A stretch of DNA of 64,000 bases from NZ13-RE01 sp964612975 (GTDB lineage Bacteria; Dictyoglomota; Dictyoglomia; Dictyoglomales; Dictyoglomaceae): positions 1 to 64,000 of the forward strand of contig CAZTGC010000008.1 in NCBI GenBank assembly GCA_964612975.1. Reading direction: 5' to 3'. Positions 16,431 to 24,853 of the stretch are shown piece by piece. Both the position numbers and the translations under genes were made by a program. Numbering within the stretch: position 1 is the first letter of the stretch; the number at the start of each line of letters is the position of its first letter. The notes beneath the pieces were generated by a model. That model was not told the DNA's origin and did no database searches. It worked only from the letters and a program-made list of their open reading frames with translations.

Positions 16431-17934
16431 TATCTTAATTTATACACTAATATTCATTATAGCTTTACTATTAGGATATTTTGTGAGGAAGATAATAGAA
16501 GGAAAAATTTCTGAGAGTGCTGAAAAGAAAGCAAGAGAGCTTATAGAAAAAGCAAGAATTAAGTCAGAAGAAGAAAGAAAATCTATTATATTAGAGGGAA
16601 AGGAAGAAATTTATAAATTAAAAACTGAAACAGAAAGAGAATTAAAAGAGAGGAGACATGAACTTTTAAGTTTAGAAAGAAGAATCCTTCAAAGAGAAGA
16701 AAATCTTGAAAAAAAAGAAGAACAAATTTTAAAAAAGGAACAGGAGATAGAATATAGATTAAATGAAATAAAAGAATTACAAAAGAAGCAGATTGAAGAA
16801 CTTCAAAGTATTGCACAGTTAACAAGGGAAGAGGCAAAGGAACTTTTATTAATCAAATTAGAAGAGGAATTACAAAAGGATATAGCTATCAGAATAAAAG
16901 AAGCTGAAACAAAATTTAGAGAGATGGCAGATAGAAAGGCAAAGGAGATTTTATCTGAGGCTATTCAGAGATGTGCAGTAGATCATACTGTAGAGTCTAC
17001 GGTATCGGTGGTTTCTCTTCCCAGCGAGGAAATGAAAGGAAGAATAATAGGAAGAGAAGGGAGAAATATTAGAGCCTTTGAAACCTTAACGGGGGTAGAT
17101 TTAATAATTGATGATACTCCTGAGGCAGTGGTACTTTCTTCTTTTGATCCAATAAGAAGGGAGATTGCGAGAGTTGCCTTAGAAAAATTGGTAAAAGATG
17201 GAAGAATTCACCCTGCAAGAATAGAAGAGATGGTTAGTAAAGCAAAAAAGGAGGTAGAAAATAGAATAAGAGAAGAGGGAGAGAGAGCAATATTAGAGGT
17301 TGGAATGCATAATCTTCATCCAGATCTTGTTAAAACCCTAGGAAGACTTTATTATAGAAGTAGCTATGGACAAAATGTCCTTCAACATTCTATTGAGGTT
17401 GCGAAATTAGCAGGAACAATTGCTGCAGAATTACATTTGGACTCAGGAATAGCAAGAAGAGCTGGATTACTTCATGATATAGGTAAAGCGGTAGATTATG
17501 AATCAGAAGGTTCCCATGCTATTTTAGGCTCAGAAATTCTTAACAAATATGGTGAACATCCAGATATTGTTCATGCTGTTGCAGCCCACCATGAGGAGGT
17601 ACCATTGATAAAGCTTTTAGATATTATAATACAAGTAGCAGATAGTATTTCCGCCGTAAGACCAGGTGCTCGAAGGGAAAGCATTGAGGTCTATATAAAA
17701 AGATTAGAAAAATTAGAAGAAATTGCTATGTCTTTTTCAGGGGTTGAAAAAGCTTATGCTATACAAGCAGGAAGAGAAGTAAGAGTTATAGTTAGTCCAG
17801 ATAATGTAGATGATCTTTCTGCTACTCGTTTAGCATATCAAATTGCAAAAAAGATAGAAAAAGAGATGGAATATCCAGGACAAATTAAAATTACCGTTAT
17901 AAGAGAAACAAGGGCCATAGAATATGCCAGGTAA
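16426..17934 (+). CDS. rny: Ribonuclease Y, probable ATT start
   Basis: A membrane-anchored endoribonuclease that initiates mRNA decay. From ATT at 16426 the protein has 502 residues: a membrane helix ending LLLGYFVRK (about 2-21), a long coiled coil (about 25-180), a KH domain with GREGRN near 208, and an HD domain with LLHDIGK near 350 and a following AAHHEE motif. The first conventional start, GTG 16483, falls inside the YFVRK end of the helix and would remove the anchor, so the upstream start is preferred. Length then matches the family (about 510). Neighbours ymdB and spoVS are its usual partners. Confidence 0.93.
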   Translation: MNILIYTLIFIIALLLGYFVRKIIEGKISESAEKKARELIEKARIKSEEERKSIILEGKEEIYKLKTETERELKERRHELLSLERRILQREENLEKKEEQILKKEQEIEYRLNEIKELQKKQIEELQSIAQLTREEAKELLLIKLEEELQKDIAIRIKEAETKFREMADRKAKEILSEAIQRCAVDHTVESTVSVVSLPSEEMKGRIIGREGRNIRAFETLTGVDLIIDDTPEAVVLSSFDPIRREIARVALEKLVKDGRIHPARIEEMVSKAKKEVENRIREEGERAILEVGMHNLHPDLVKTLGRLYYRSSYGQNVLQHSIEVAKLAGTIAAELHLDSGIARRAGLLHDIGKAVDYESEGSHAILGSEILNKYGEHPDIVHAVAAHHEEVPLIKLLDIIIQVADSISAVRPGARRESIEVYIKRLEKLEEIAMSFSGVEKAYAIQAGREVRVIVSPDNVDDLSATRLAYQIAKKIEKEMEYPGQIKITVIRETRAIEYAR

Positions 17935-17941
17935 TAAGGAA

Positions 17942-18727
17942 ATGAAGATACTTTTTTTAGGAGATATTGTAGGAAGTATTGGTAGAAAAGGTGTTTCAAT
18001 GTTTCTACCTAAAATTAGAGAAGAGTATGATATAGATCTTGTGATAGGAAATGTGGAAAATGCTGCTTCAGGTTTTGGAATTACTGAAAAAGTTATTAAA
18101 GAAATTATAGATGCAGGAGTGGATGTATTGACAGGTGGGAATCATATATGGGATAAAAAAGAAGGGATGCATATATTGGAGTCCTACGAAAGGATGTTAA
18201 GACCAGCTAATTATCCAAAGGAGGTGCCTGGAAAAGGTTATATTATCCTCTCGTATTTTGGGAAAAAAATATGTATAATAAATTTACAAGGGAGAATATT
18301 TATGGAAGCAATAGACAATCCCTTTACCGTTGTAGAAGAGATAGTTGAAAAAGTAAAGAAAGATACTAATATAATATTAATAGATATGCATGCAGAAGCT
18401 ACGTCGGAAAAAATGGCGATGGGATATTTCTTAGATGGAAAAGTTTCTGCAGTAATTGGGACACATACTCATGTCCAAACTGCTGATGAAAGAATATTAG
18501 AGGGGGGAACGGGATATATTACTGATGCTGGAATGTGTGGGGCGGAGGATTCTATATTGGGGGTGGAAAAGGAAGCTGTTCTTAAAAAATTTCTTCTCCA
18601 AATTCCTCAACGTTTTGAAATTCCAGAAAAAGGACTTTTTAAAATGGAAGGGGTGATTATCGAGATAGAAGAATTTACAGGTAAAACCAAAAAAATTGAA
18701 AGATTGCAAAGGAGGGGAAGAATATAA
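17942..18727 (+). CDS. ymdB: YmdB-family metallophosphoesterase
   Basis: A 261-residue calcineurin-like phosphoesterase of the YmdB family (2',3'-cyclic nucleotide phosphodiesterase in Bacillus). Metal-binding motifs: LGDIVGSIGR at 4-14, NVENAASG near 36, GGNHIWDKKE near 62, DMHAEATSEK near 147, and GTHTHVQTAD near 172. The start at 17942 gives the standard MKILFLGD N-terminus; an ATG 18 bp upstream inside rny is in frame but has no homology support. The rny-ymdB pair is widely conserved and the two are linked in mRNA and biofilm control in Bacillus. Confidence 0.93.
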   Translation: MKILFLGDIVGSIGRKGVSMFLPKIREEYDIDLVIGNVENAASGFGITEKVIKEIIDAGVDVLTGGNHIWDKKEGMHILESYERMLRPANYPKEVPGKGYIILSYFGKKICIINLQGRIFMEAIDNPFTVVEEIVEKVKKDTNIILIDMHAEATSEKMAMGYFLDGKVSAVIGTHTHVQTADERILEGGTGYITDAGMCGAEDSILGVEKEAVLKKFLLQIPQRFEIPEKGLFKMEGVIIEIEEFTGKTKKIERLQRRGRI

Positions 18728-18783
18728 GAGAGAAAGAGAAGTCTGCCATGGGAGAAAGGAAATGGATAAAAGGAGGTAAAATT

Positions 18784-19044
18784 ATGGAGGTTTTAAAAGT
18801 TTCAGCTAAATCTAATCCTAATGCAGTTGCGGGAGCATTAGCAGGTGTTATTCGTGAAAGAGGTCGTGCAGAAATTCAGGTGATAGGAGCAGGGGCAGTA
18901 AATCAAGCAGTAAAGGCTATAGCTATTACTCGTGGATATGTTGCTCCAAGTGGCATTGACTTAGTTTGTATCCCTGCCTTTACTGATGTACAAATTGATG
19001 GAGAAGAAAGAACAGCTATCCGATTTATTGTTGAGCCTCGTTAA
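18784..19044 (+). CDS. spoVS: Stage V sporulation protein S (SpoVS)
   Basis: An 86-residue Alba-like protein almost identical in layout to SpoVS: MEVLKVSAKSNPNAVAGALA at the N-terminus and GEERTAIRFIVEPR at the end. The start at 18784 has a perfect AAAGGAGG ribosome-binding site; an in-frame ATG at 18748 would add 12 unconserved residues. SpoVS occurs in many non-sporulating thermophiles beside rny and ymdB, as here, so a role in sporulation is not implied. A strong terminator follows. Confidence 0.95.
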   Translation: MEVLKVSAKSNPNAVAGALAGVIRERGRAEIQVIGAGAVNQAVKAIAITRGYVAPSGIDLVCIPAFTDVQIDGEERTAIRFIVEPR

Positions 19045-19070
19045 GCAAAATTGAATCTGAAATCTTGTTA

Positions 19071-19108
19071 GAAGGCGGAGAAAACTTTCTCCGCCTTCTT
19101 TAATTTTT
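19071..19108 (+). terminator. Rho-independent terminator after spoVS
   Basis: GAAGGCGGAGAAA and TTTCTCCGCCTTC (19071-19098) form a GC-rich hairpin, perfect over at least 11 bp, followed by TTTAATTTTT. This is the clearest intrinsic terminator in the window and closes the rseP-spoVS unit. Confidence 0.95.
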
Positions 19109-19109
19109 A

Positions 19110-19118
19110 TGCTATAAT
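19110..19118 (+). promoter_or_regulatory. Extended -10 promoter for rpmE operon
   Basis: TGCTATAAT (19110-19118) is an extended -10 element with a perfect TATAAT hexamer. No good -35 is visible because the terminator occupies that place. It sits between the terminator and rpmE, where a promoter is expected. Confidence 0.65.
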
Positions 19119-19162
19119 TCATAAGGATTAAAAAACTTTGGAAGAAGGAGGAACTTATAAAA

Positions 19163-19369
19163 ATGAAGAAAGGAATTCATCCTTTAATGAAAAAAGCAAA
19201 AATTGTTTGTGCATGTGGGGCAGTTTATGAAACTTTATCTACAAAAGAATATATGACTACTGAAATATGTTCTAAATGTCACCCTTTCTTTACAGGGCAA
19301 AGAAAATTTGTAGACACCGAAAGAAGAGTAGAAAAATTTTCTAAGAAGTATAATTGGGAAATTAAATAG
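19163..19369 (+). CDS. rpmE: 50S ribosomal protein L31, zinc-binding form
   Basis: A 68-residue bL31. It begins MKKGIHP and carries the four zinc ligands C16, C18, C36 and C39 of the C+ form, then HPFFTGQRKFVDT, which is the family signature. AGAAGGAGG precedes the start. Its stop overlaps the GTG start of thyX by one base (TAGTG). Confidence 0.96.
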   Translation: MKKGIHPLMKKAKIVCACGAVYETLSTKEYMTTEICSKCHPFFTGQRKFVDTERRVEKFSKKYNWEIK

Positions 19370-20028
19370 TGTTGAGAGTAGATCTTATTTCTCATACACC
19401 AGAACCTGAGAAGATATGTGCTTTAGCAATGCGTCTTTGTCATTTTAAAGGATCCTTAGAAGAATTGAGGGATTCGCTGGATCCTTTAGAGATAGAGAGG
19501 CTTTTAAAAAAAGCAAAGAAGCTTCAGCATTTATCAGTTTTTGAACATGCTTATTTTAGTTTTTATATTGAAGGAATTTCTAGAGTAACTACTCATCAAT
19601 TGGTTAGACATAGAATAGCTTCTTATTCTCAACAGAGTCAAAGATTTGTTAGAGTGAAAGAAGAAACTGTTATTCCTGCTAGTATTGAAAAAAAGGAAGA
19701 GATAAAGAAGATTTATCAATCTGCTATTGAAAATGCCTTTCAAAGTTATGAAAAATTGATAGAAATGGGAATTCCCAAGGAAGATGCCCGTTATCTTTTA
19801 CCTCAGGCGATAGAAACGAAGATTATTGTTTCTATGAATGCAAGGGAACTTATGCATTTTTTCTCCCTAAGAACATGCAACAATTCACAGTGGGAAATAA
19901 GAGAGATGGCATGGAAAATGTTAGAAAGGGTTAAAGAAGTAGCTCCAATCATTTTTTCCGATTCAGGACCCTATTGCTTTAGGGAGCCATGTCCCGAAGG
20001 GAAAACCTGTGTTCCTGAAAGAAGGTGA
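19369..20028 (+). CDS. thyX: Flavin-dependent thymidylate synthase ThyX
   Basis: A 219-residue FAD-dependent thymidylate synthase that methylates dUMP using methylenetetrahydrofolate and NAD(P)H. The ThyX motif RHRIASYSQQSQR spans 80-92, and ARELMHFFSLR near 160 belongs to the substrate site. It starts with GTG in a TAGTG overlap with rpmE. The following gene, tdk, offers the salvage route to the same product. Confidence 0.96.
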   Translation: MLRVDLISHTPEPEKICALAMRLCHFKGSLEELRDSLDPLEIERLLKKAKKLQHLSVFEHAYFSFYIEGISRVTTHQLVRHRIASYSQQSQRFVRVKEETVIPASIEKKEEIKKIYQSAIENAFQSYEKLIEMGIPKEDARYLLPQAIETKIIVSMNARELMHFFSLRTCNNSQWEIREMAWKMLERVKEVAPIIFSDSGPYCFREPCPEGKTCVPERR

Positions 20029-20034
20029 TAAATT

Positions 20035-20625
20035 ATGGAATTTATCAATATTCCTTCTGGATGGATAGAAGTTATTTGTGGAGGAATGTATAGTGGTAAA
20101 AGTGAAGAACTTATTAGAAGAATAAGAAGGGCTCAAATTGCAAAACAGAAGGTGCAGGTTTTTAAACATAGCTTAGATATGAGATATGGAAGAGATTATG
20201 TTATTTCTCATACAGGATTAAAGATAGAAGCAATTTTAGTTTCTAACAGTATTGAAATAGAAAAAATGGTAGAAGAGGATACTCAAGTAGTTGCTATTGA
20301 AGAGGGACAATTTTTTGATATGGGATTAGTTAAAGTTTGTCAAAAGTTAGCAGATAAAGGCAAAAGGGTAATTGTTGCAGGGTTAGATCAGGATTTTCGT
20401 GGAGAACCCTTTGGTCCCATGCCTTATCTTTTAGCAGTAGCAGAATATGTAGATAAACTTCATGCAATATGTATGAAATGTGGAAATCTTGCCAGTAGAA
20501 CCCAGAGAATTGTCAATGGTGAGCCTGCTTATTATGATGATCCTATAATATTAGTAGGAGCATTTGAGGTATATGAGGCTCGTTGTAGAAGATGTCATAT
20601 TGTTTTAAGAGGGGATGAAAGATGA
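20035..20625 (+). CDS. tdk: Thymidine kinase
   Basis: A 196-residue type II thymidine kinase. The P-loop GGMYSGKS is at 16-23, the catalytic EEGQFFD region at 89-95, and a zinc site uses C145, C148, C183 and C186. It salvages thymidine to dTMP. It follows thyX by 6 nt and overlaps yqhQ by 4 nt (ATGA), a layout known near prfA in several Gram-positive genomes. Confidence 0.95.
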   Translation: MEFINIPSGWIEVICGGMYSGKSEELIRRIRRAQIAKQKVQVFKHSLDMRYGRDYVISHTGLKIEAILVSNSIEIEKMVEEDTQVVAIEEGQFFDMGLVKVCQKLADKGKRVIVAGLDQDFRGEPFGPMPYLLAVAEYVDKLHAICMKCGNLASRTQRIVNGEPAYYDDPIILVGAFEVYEARCRRCHIVLRGDER

Positions 20626-21530
20626 GAAAAGAAGAAAATATAGGTGGACAAGCAGTATATGAAGGTGTAATGATGAGAAGAGGATTAAATCTTTCTGTAG
20701 TAGTAAGGAATCCTCAGGGAGAGATTTTTGTTGAAAAGTATCAGTTAAAATCCTTTTTTAAAAAATGGTTAAATTTTCCTTTTCTTAGGGGACTAATAAT
20801 TCTTATGGATTCTTTAATTTGGGGAGTAAAGGCCTTAAATTATTCTACAAGTATAGCCTTTCCTGCTGATGAGAAGGAAAAAATTAATGAAAACTGGTTA
20901 ATCTTTGGGGCTTTAATATTGGGTTTTATGCTTTTTGTGGCTTTATTTATTGTTCTTCCTTTATTAGTAATAAAGCCTGTGGAAAAGTTTATTGCTTCCT
21001 TGATAGTATTAAGATTATTGGAGGGGATGATTCGTCTTGTTATTTTTTTAATTTATTTATTCTTCATAAGTAAGATAAAGGAAATATATAGAGTGTTTCA
21101 ATATCACGGTGCTGAACATAAAACTGTTTTTTGTTATGAGTCGGGAGAAGAATTGACCGTAGAAAATTGCAAAAAGTTTCCAAGATTTCATCCCCGTTGC
21201 GGTACTTCCTTCCTTCTTGTGGTTATGATTGTAAGTATATTAGTTTTTTCTTTTTTAGGAAAACAAAGTTTTGTAGAGAAAGTAATTTCAAGGGTTTTTC
21301 TTATTCCCATTATATTTAGTATTTCCTATGAAATAATTAGACTGGGTTCTAAATATCGTAACTCATTATTATGGAGAATAATACTTATGCCAGGTTTATG
21401 GATGCAGTATTTTACAACCAAGGAGCCCGATGATTTTCAATTGGAGACCGCTATAAGGGCTCTTAAGGAGGTGTTAGGGGAAGATGTTACATCCAGTCTT
21501 TCTTCAGAAACTTCAGAATATAGAGAATAG
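20622..21530 (+). CDS. yqhQ: DUF1385 membrane protein (YqhQ-like)
   Basis: A 302-residue DUF1385 protein. It has the signature IGGQAVYEGVMMRRG at residues 6-20, two or more membrane segments around 95-150 and 195-240, and the conserved YHGAEHKT and FHPRCGTSFL motifs (H, E, C residues that may bind metal). The function of the family is unknown; related proteins are found beside prfA and prmC in many genomes, as here. Its end overlaps the start of prfA by 47 bp. Confidence 0.88.
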   Translation: MRKEENIGGQAVYEGVMMRRGLNLSVVVRNPQGEIFVEKYQLKSFFKKWLNFPFLRGLIILMDSLIWGVKALNYSTSIAFPADEKEKINENWLIFGALILGFMLFVALFIVLPLLVIKPVEKFIASLIVLRLLEGMIRLVIFLIYLFFISKIKEIYRVFQYHGAEHKTVFCYESGEELTVENCKKFPRFHPRCGTSFLLVVMIVSILVFSFLGKQSFVEKVISRVFLIPIIFSISYEIIRLGSKYRNSLLWRIILMPGLWMQYFTTKEPDDFQLETAIRALKEVLGEDVTSSLSSETSEYRE

Positions 21531-22587
21531 ATTTAATGAATTGGAAGAGCTCTTGGTAAATCCTGATATTGTTTCAGATATTAGTAAATATCAAGTTCTA
21601 CTTAAAGAGAGAGGAAAATTAGAAAAAATCGTTGAGGATTTTAGGGAATATAAAAAACTATTAAAAGAAAAAGAAGATACAGATGGTTTATTAGACGAAA
21701 GTGAAGATGAAGAACTGAGATATTTAGCAAAAGCTGAGTTGGAGAAGTTGACTAAAAGAATTGAGGAATTGGAATTTTTATTAAAATCCTCTCTTATCCC
21801 AGAAGATCCTAATGATGAAAGAAATATAATTATGGAAATAAGAGCTGGCACAGGAGGAGAGGAAGCAGCATTATTTGCAGCAGATTTATTTAGAATGTAT
21901 GTAGGATATGCTCAAAGGAAAGGATGGAAAATTGATGTGGTAAGTTCTAATCCTACAGGTTTAGGAGGATTTAAAGAGATCATATTCTTAGTAGAAGGAA
22001 AAGGGGCTTATAGTAAATTAAAATTTGAAAGTGGAGTTCATCGGGTTCAAAGAATTCCTATAACAGAATCGTCAGGAAGAATTCACACATCTACAGCTAC
22101 TGTTGCAGTTCTTCCTGAAATGGAGGAAGTTGAGGTAGAAATAGATCCAAAGGATCTGAGAATTGAGACCTTTCGTTCCAGTGGAGCAGGAGGACAGCAT
22201 GTAAATAAAACAGAGTCTGGGGTGAGAATTACCCATATACCAACAGGTATTGTGGTTCAGTGTCAAGATGAAAGATCTCAGCATCAGAATAGAGAAAAAG
22301 CAATGAGGGTTTTAAGATCTCGTTTATATGAGTATTTAAAACGAGAGAAAGAAGCAGAGATAGCATCTAAAAGAAAAGCACAGGTGGGATCAGGAGAAAG
22401 GAGTGAAAAAATAAGAACATATAATTTCCCCCAACGAAGGGTTACAGATCACAGGGTAAATTATTCTTCTTTCCAACTGGAAGAGGTTCTCTCAGGAGAG
22501 TTAGGTGAATTTATTGATAGATTAATCTTTATAGAAAAGGAAAAACAGATTAATAAAATTTTAGAGGAGGTCGCTACTGCTTCTTAA
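21484..22587 (+). CDS. prfA: Peptide chain release factor 1
   Basis: A 367-residue class I release factor for UAA/UAG. The GGQ motif (GAGGQHVNK) is near 235 and the codon-recognition region with the PXT-type tripeptide follows the GGVHRVQRIP-like FESGVHRVQRIP segment. Upstream GGAGG supports the ATG at 21484 inside the end of yqhQ. The 3' end contains the AGGAGG for prmC, whose product methylates the GGQ glutamine of this protein. Confidence 0.95.
   Translation: MLHPVFLQKLQNIENRFNELEELLVNPDIVSDISKYQVLLKERGKLEKIVEDFREYKKLLKEKEDTDGLLDESEDEELRYLAKAELEKLTKRIEELEFLLKSSLIPEDPNDERNIIMEIRAGTGGEEAALFAADLFRMYVGYAQRKGWKIDVVSSNPTGLGGFKEIIFLVEGKGAYSKLKFESGVHRVQRIPITESSGRIHTSTATVAVLPEMEEVEVEIDPKDLRIETFRSSGAGGQHVNKTESGVRITHIPTGIVVQCQDERSQHQNREKAMRVLRSRLYEYLKREKEAEIASKRKAQVGSGERSEKIRTYNFPQRRVTDHRVNYSSFQLEEVLSGELGEFIDRLIFIEKEKQINKILEEVATAS
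22565..22579 (+). promoter_or_regulatory. Strong ribosome-binding site and CTG start of prmC
   Basis: AGGAGG at 22565-22570, six spacer bases, then CTG at 22577-22579 in the prmC frame. The frame is closed by TAG at 22562-22564 and contains no ATG, GTG or TTG before TTG 22664, which lies inside conserved sequence. The spacing is optimal for CTG. Confidence 0.7.
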
Positions 22588-23422
22588 AGAAGCTTTACTT
22601 AAAGCAAAAAATGAATTAGCCCAGATTGATTCCTCTACTCCTTATTTAGAAGCAGAAATATTATTGTCTTTAGTTTTAGATGTTGAGAGACCTTATATCT
22701 ATCTTTTTGATCACCTTAATAATATTCAAGAGAAAAAGTTTAATTATTTATTGAAAAGAAGATTACAGGGTGTTCCTATAAATTATCTCCAAAGAAAAAA
22801 ATATTTCTTTACTTTAGAACTCGAAATAGAAGAAGGAGTTTTTATTCCACGCCCAGAGACTGAGTTATTATTGGAAAAATCTATGGAAGTGATTTGTGAG
22901 AAAAATGTTAATTCTTTAGTAGAGATCGGAATTGGTTCAGGGAATATTGTCATTCCCCTTGCTTTAAAATTTCCTAATTTAAAAATTTTTGGTTGTGATA
23001 TATCTCCAAAGGCTTTAAAATTAGCATTAAAAAATGCAAAAAAATATAAGATGAATGATAGGATTGAATTTTTTTTGGGCCCTTATCTTTTTCCTATCTT
23101 GTTAAGAAATACTTCCATTGATTTAATAATAGCTAATCCTCCATATATATCTTCTACAGAGATGCTTTATCTTCCTAAGGAAGTAAAAAAGGAACCTTGG
23201 AATGCTCTTTACGGTGGATTTGATGGATGTAAGTTTTATAGAGAATTGTTAAAGGAAATAAAGGTTTTAGATAAAATTATTATGATTTTAGAAATATCTC
23301 CTTTTATATTAAATAAGCTTCAAAGAATCTTAAACTTATATCTTAAAAATTATTCCTTAGAAGTTTATAAAGATATTTTAAATAAAGAGAGGGTAGTGAT
23401 AATAGAATGGCAAAATATTTGA
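22577..23422 (+). CDS. prmC: Release factor glutamine methyltransferase PrmC (HemK), probable CTG start
   Basis: From CTG at 22577 this encodes 281 residues, the normal family length. PrmC methylates the glutamine of GGQ in release factors using S-adenosylmethionine. The N-terminal helical domain (KEALLKAKNEL, then a DSSTPYLEAEILL segment) is upstream of the first conventional start, TTG 22664, which would delete 29 residues of it. The FIPRPETELLLE linker, the SAM motif VEIGIGSGN and the catalytic NPPY (N187) are all present. The reading frame overlaps the prfA end by 11 bp and tsaC by 16 bp. Confidence 0.92.
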   Translation: MLLKEALLKAKNELAQIDSSTPYLEAEILLSLVLDVERPYIYLFDHLNNIQEKKFNYLLKRRLQGVPINYLQRKKYFFTLELEIEEGVFIPRPETELLLEKSMEVICEKNVNSLVEIGIGSGNIVIPLALKFPNLKIFGCDISPKALKLALKNAKKYKMNDRIEFFLGPYLFPILLRNTSIDLIIANPPYISSTEMLYLPKEVKKEPWNALYGGFDGCKFYRELLKEIKVLDKIIMILEISPFILNKLQRILNLYLKNYSLEVYKDILNKERVVIIEWQNI

Positions 23423-24429
23423 AGGTAGACCCAAACAACATTTCTCAAGAAAGCTTAGAGTATGCTGTAAAAGTTTTAGAAAATGGAGGATTGGTTGCTT
23501 TTCCTACAGAAACTGTTTATGGTTTAGGAGCAGATGCTTTTAATTCCCTTGCAATAAAAAAAATATTTATGGTTAAAGAGAGACCTTTGGATAATCCTAT
23601 AATTGTTCATGTGGGTAAAATGAAAGAGGTTTATTCCCTCGCTGAATATGTCTCTCCAGAAGCAGAGAAATTAATGAGAAGTTTTTGGCCTGGGCCTTTA
23701 ACATTAATATTTACTCGTTCAGCTTTAGTGAATGATTTAATAACAGCGGGAGGTGATAAAGTAGCCATAAGACAACCTAATCATCCCATTGCTTTAGCTC
23801 TATTAAATACCCTTGGTAGACCCATCGGTGCTCCATCAGCAAATTTGTCAGGAAGACCGAGTCCTACTAAAGCGGAACATGTTCTTAAGGATTTGGAGAA
23901 TAGAATTGATTTAATTTTAGACGGAGGAGAGGTAATTTGGGGGGTGGAATCTACAGTCTTAGATCTTACAGGAGAAATTCCTTTGATTTTAAGGCCAGGA
24001 GCATGTCCTAAAGAGGATATTGAAAGAATTTTAGGAAAAAAAGTAGAAATATGGAGAGGGAAAGAGGAAAATGTTCCATCTCCTGGTTTAAAACACAAAC
24101 ATTATGCCCCAAAAGTTCCTTTATATATCATTAAAAATTTCAGTGAAGAATGGAAAAACAAGATAAATAATTGGGTTAAAGAGGGGAAAAGAGTTGGTAT
24201 TTTAGCATCGGAAGAATATAGAAGTTTTTATCCTAATGGTGTAAAATTAATAATAGTTGGAACAAGAAAAAACTTAGCTACTGTAGCAAGTAATCTTTTT
24301 GGAGTAATGAGATATTTAGAAGAAGAAGTTGATATTATTCTAAGTGAGGCTTATCCTTTAGAAGGATTAGGATTAGCAATAATGGACAGATTAAGGAGAG
24401 CATCATATGAAAATAGCGATTGGCTCTGA
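23407..24429 (+). CDS. tsaC: L-threonylcarbamoyladenylate synthase, Sua5 type
   Basis: A 340-residue Sua5/YwlC protein that makes threonylcarbamoyl-AMP for the t6A modification of ANN-decoding tRNAs. The YrdC-like catalytic domain (1-205) contains PTETVYGLGADA, KERPLDNPIIVHV and PSANLSGRPSPT. A linker with PSPGLKHKHYAP leads to the C-terminal Sua5 domain (about 235-340), which distinguishes it from the short TsaC form. The start lies 16 bp inside prmC and the end overlaps rpiB by 23 bp. Confidence 0.94.
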   Translation: MAKYLKVDPNNISQESLEYAVKVLENGGLVAFPTETVYGLGADAFNSLAIKKIFMVKERPLDNPIIVHVGKMKEVYSLAEYVSPEAEKLMRSFWPGPLTLIFTRSALVNDLITAGGDKVAIRQPNHPIALALLNTLGRPIGAPSANLSGRPSPTKAEHVLKDLENRIDLILDGGEVIWGVESTVLDLTGEIPLILRPGACPKEDIERILGKKVEIWRGKEENVPSPGLKHKHYAPKVPLYIIKNFSEEWKNKINNWVKEGKRVGILASEEYRSFYPNGVKLIIVGTRKNLATVASNLFGVMRYLEEEVDIILSEAYPLEGLGLAIMDRLRRASYENSDWL

Positions 24430-24853
24430 TCATGCGGGTTATGAATTGAAAGAGGAGCTTAAAAAATGGCTTGAGGAGTGGGGCATAAGTTATCATGACT
24501 TTGGAACCTATTCTCCTGAGAGAGCAGATTATCCAGATTATGCTATATTGGTTGCAAAAGCAGTTGCAAGAGGGGGATTTGATAAAGGTATTTTAATTTG
24601 TGGAACTGGAATAGGTATGAGTATAGTTGCAAACAAAGTTAAGGGAATTAGAGCTGCATTATGTAGAGATTCATATGAAGCAAAAATGAGTAGAGAACAC
24701 AATGACGCAAATATTTTAACTTTAGGTGGAAGGATTTTAGGAAAAGATTTAGCAAAAGAAATTGTTAAAGTTTGGTTATCTACAGAATTTAGTGGTGGTA
24801 GACATAAATTAAGAATACAAAAAATTTTAAAGTATGAGGAGGAGTTAGTGTGA
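24407..24853 (+). CDS. rpiB: Ribose-5-phosphate isomerase B
   Basis: A 148-residue RpiB/LacAB-family isomerase that interconverts ribose-5-phosphate and ribulose-5-phosphate. It has GSDHAGYELKEEL at the N-terminus (D and H of the active site), the CGTGIGMSI loop near 65-73 with the catalytic Cys, and HNDANILTLGGR near 98. It supplies ribose-5-phosphate to Prs. The gene overlaps glyA by 4 nt (GTGA). Confidence 0.95.
   Translation: MKIAIGSDHAGYELKEELKKWLEEWGISYHDFGTYSPERADYPDYAILVAKAVARGGFDKGILICGTGIGMSIVANKVKGIRAALCRDSYEAKMSREHNDANILTLGGRILGKDLAKEIVKVWLSTEFSGGRHKLRIQKILKYEEELV

Noticed and set aside
16483..17934. GTG 16483 as the start of RNase Y
   Set aside because: It begins in the last residues of the membrane helix and has no Shine-Dalgarno sequence, whereas the upstream frame encodes the missing helix behind AGGAGG.
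18748..18783. Upstream in-frame ATG for spoVS
   Set aside because: The added residues include the ribosome-binding site sequence itself and are not part of the conserved 86-residue protein.
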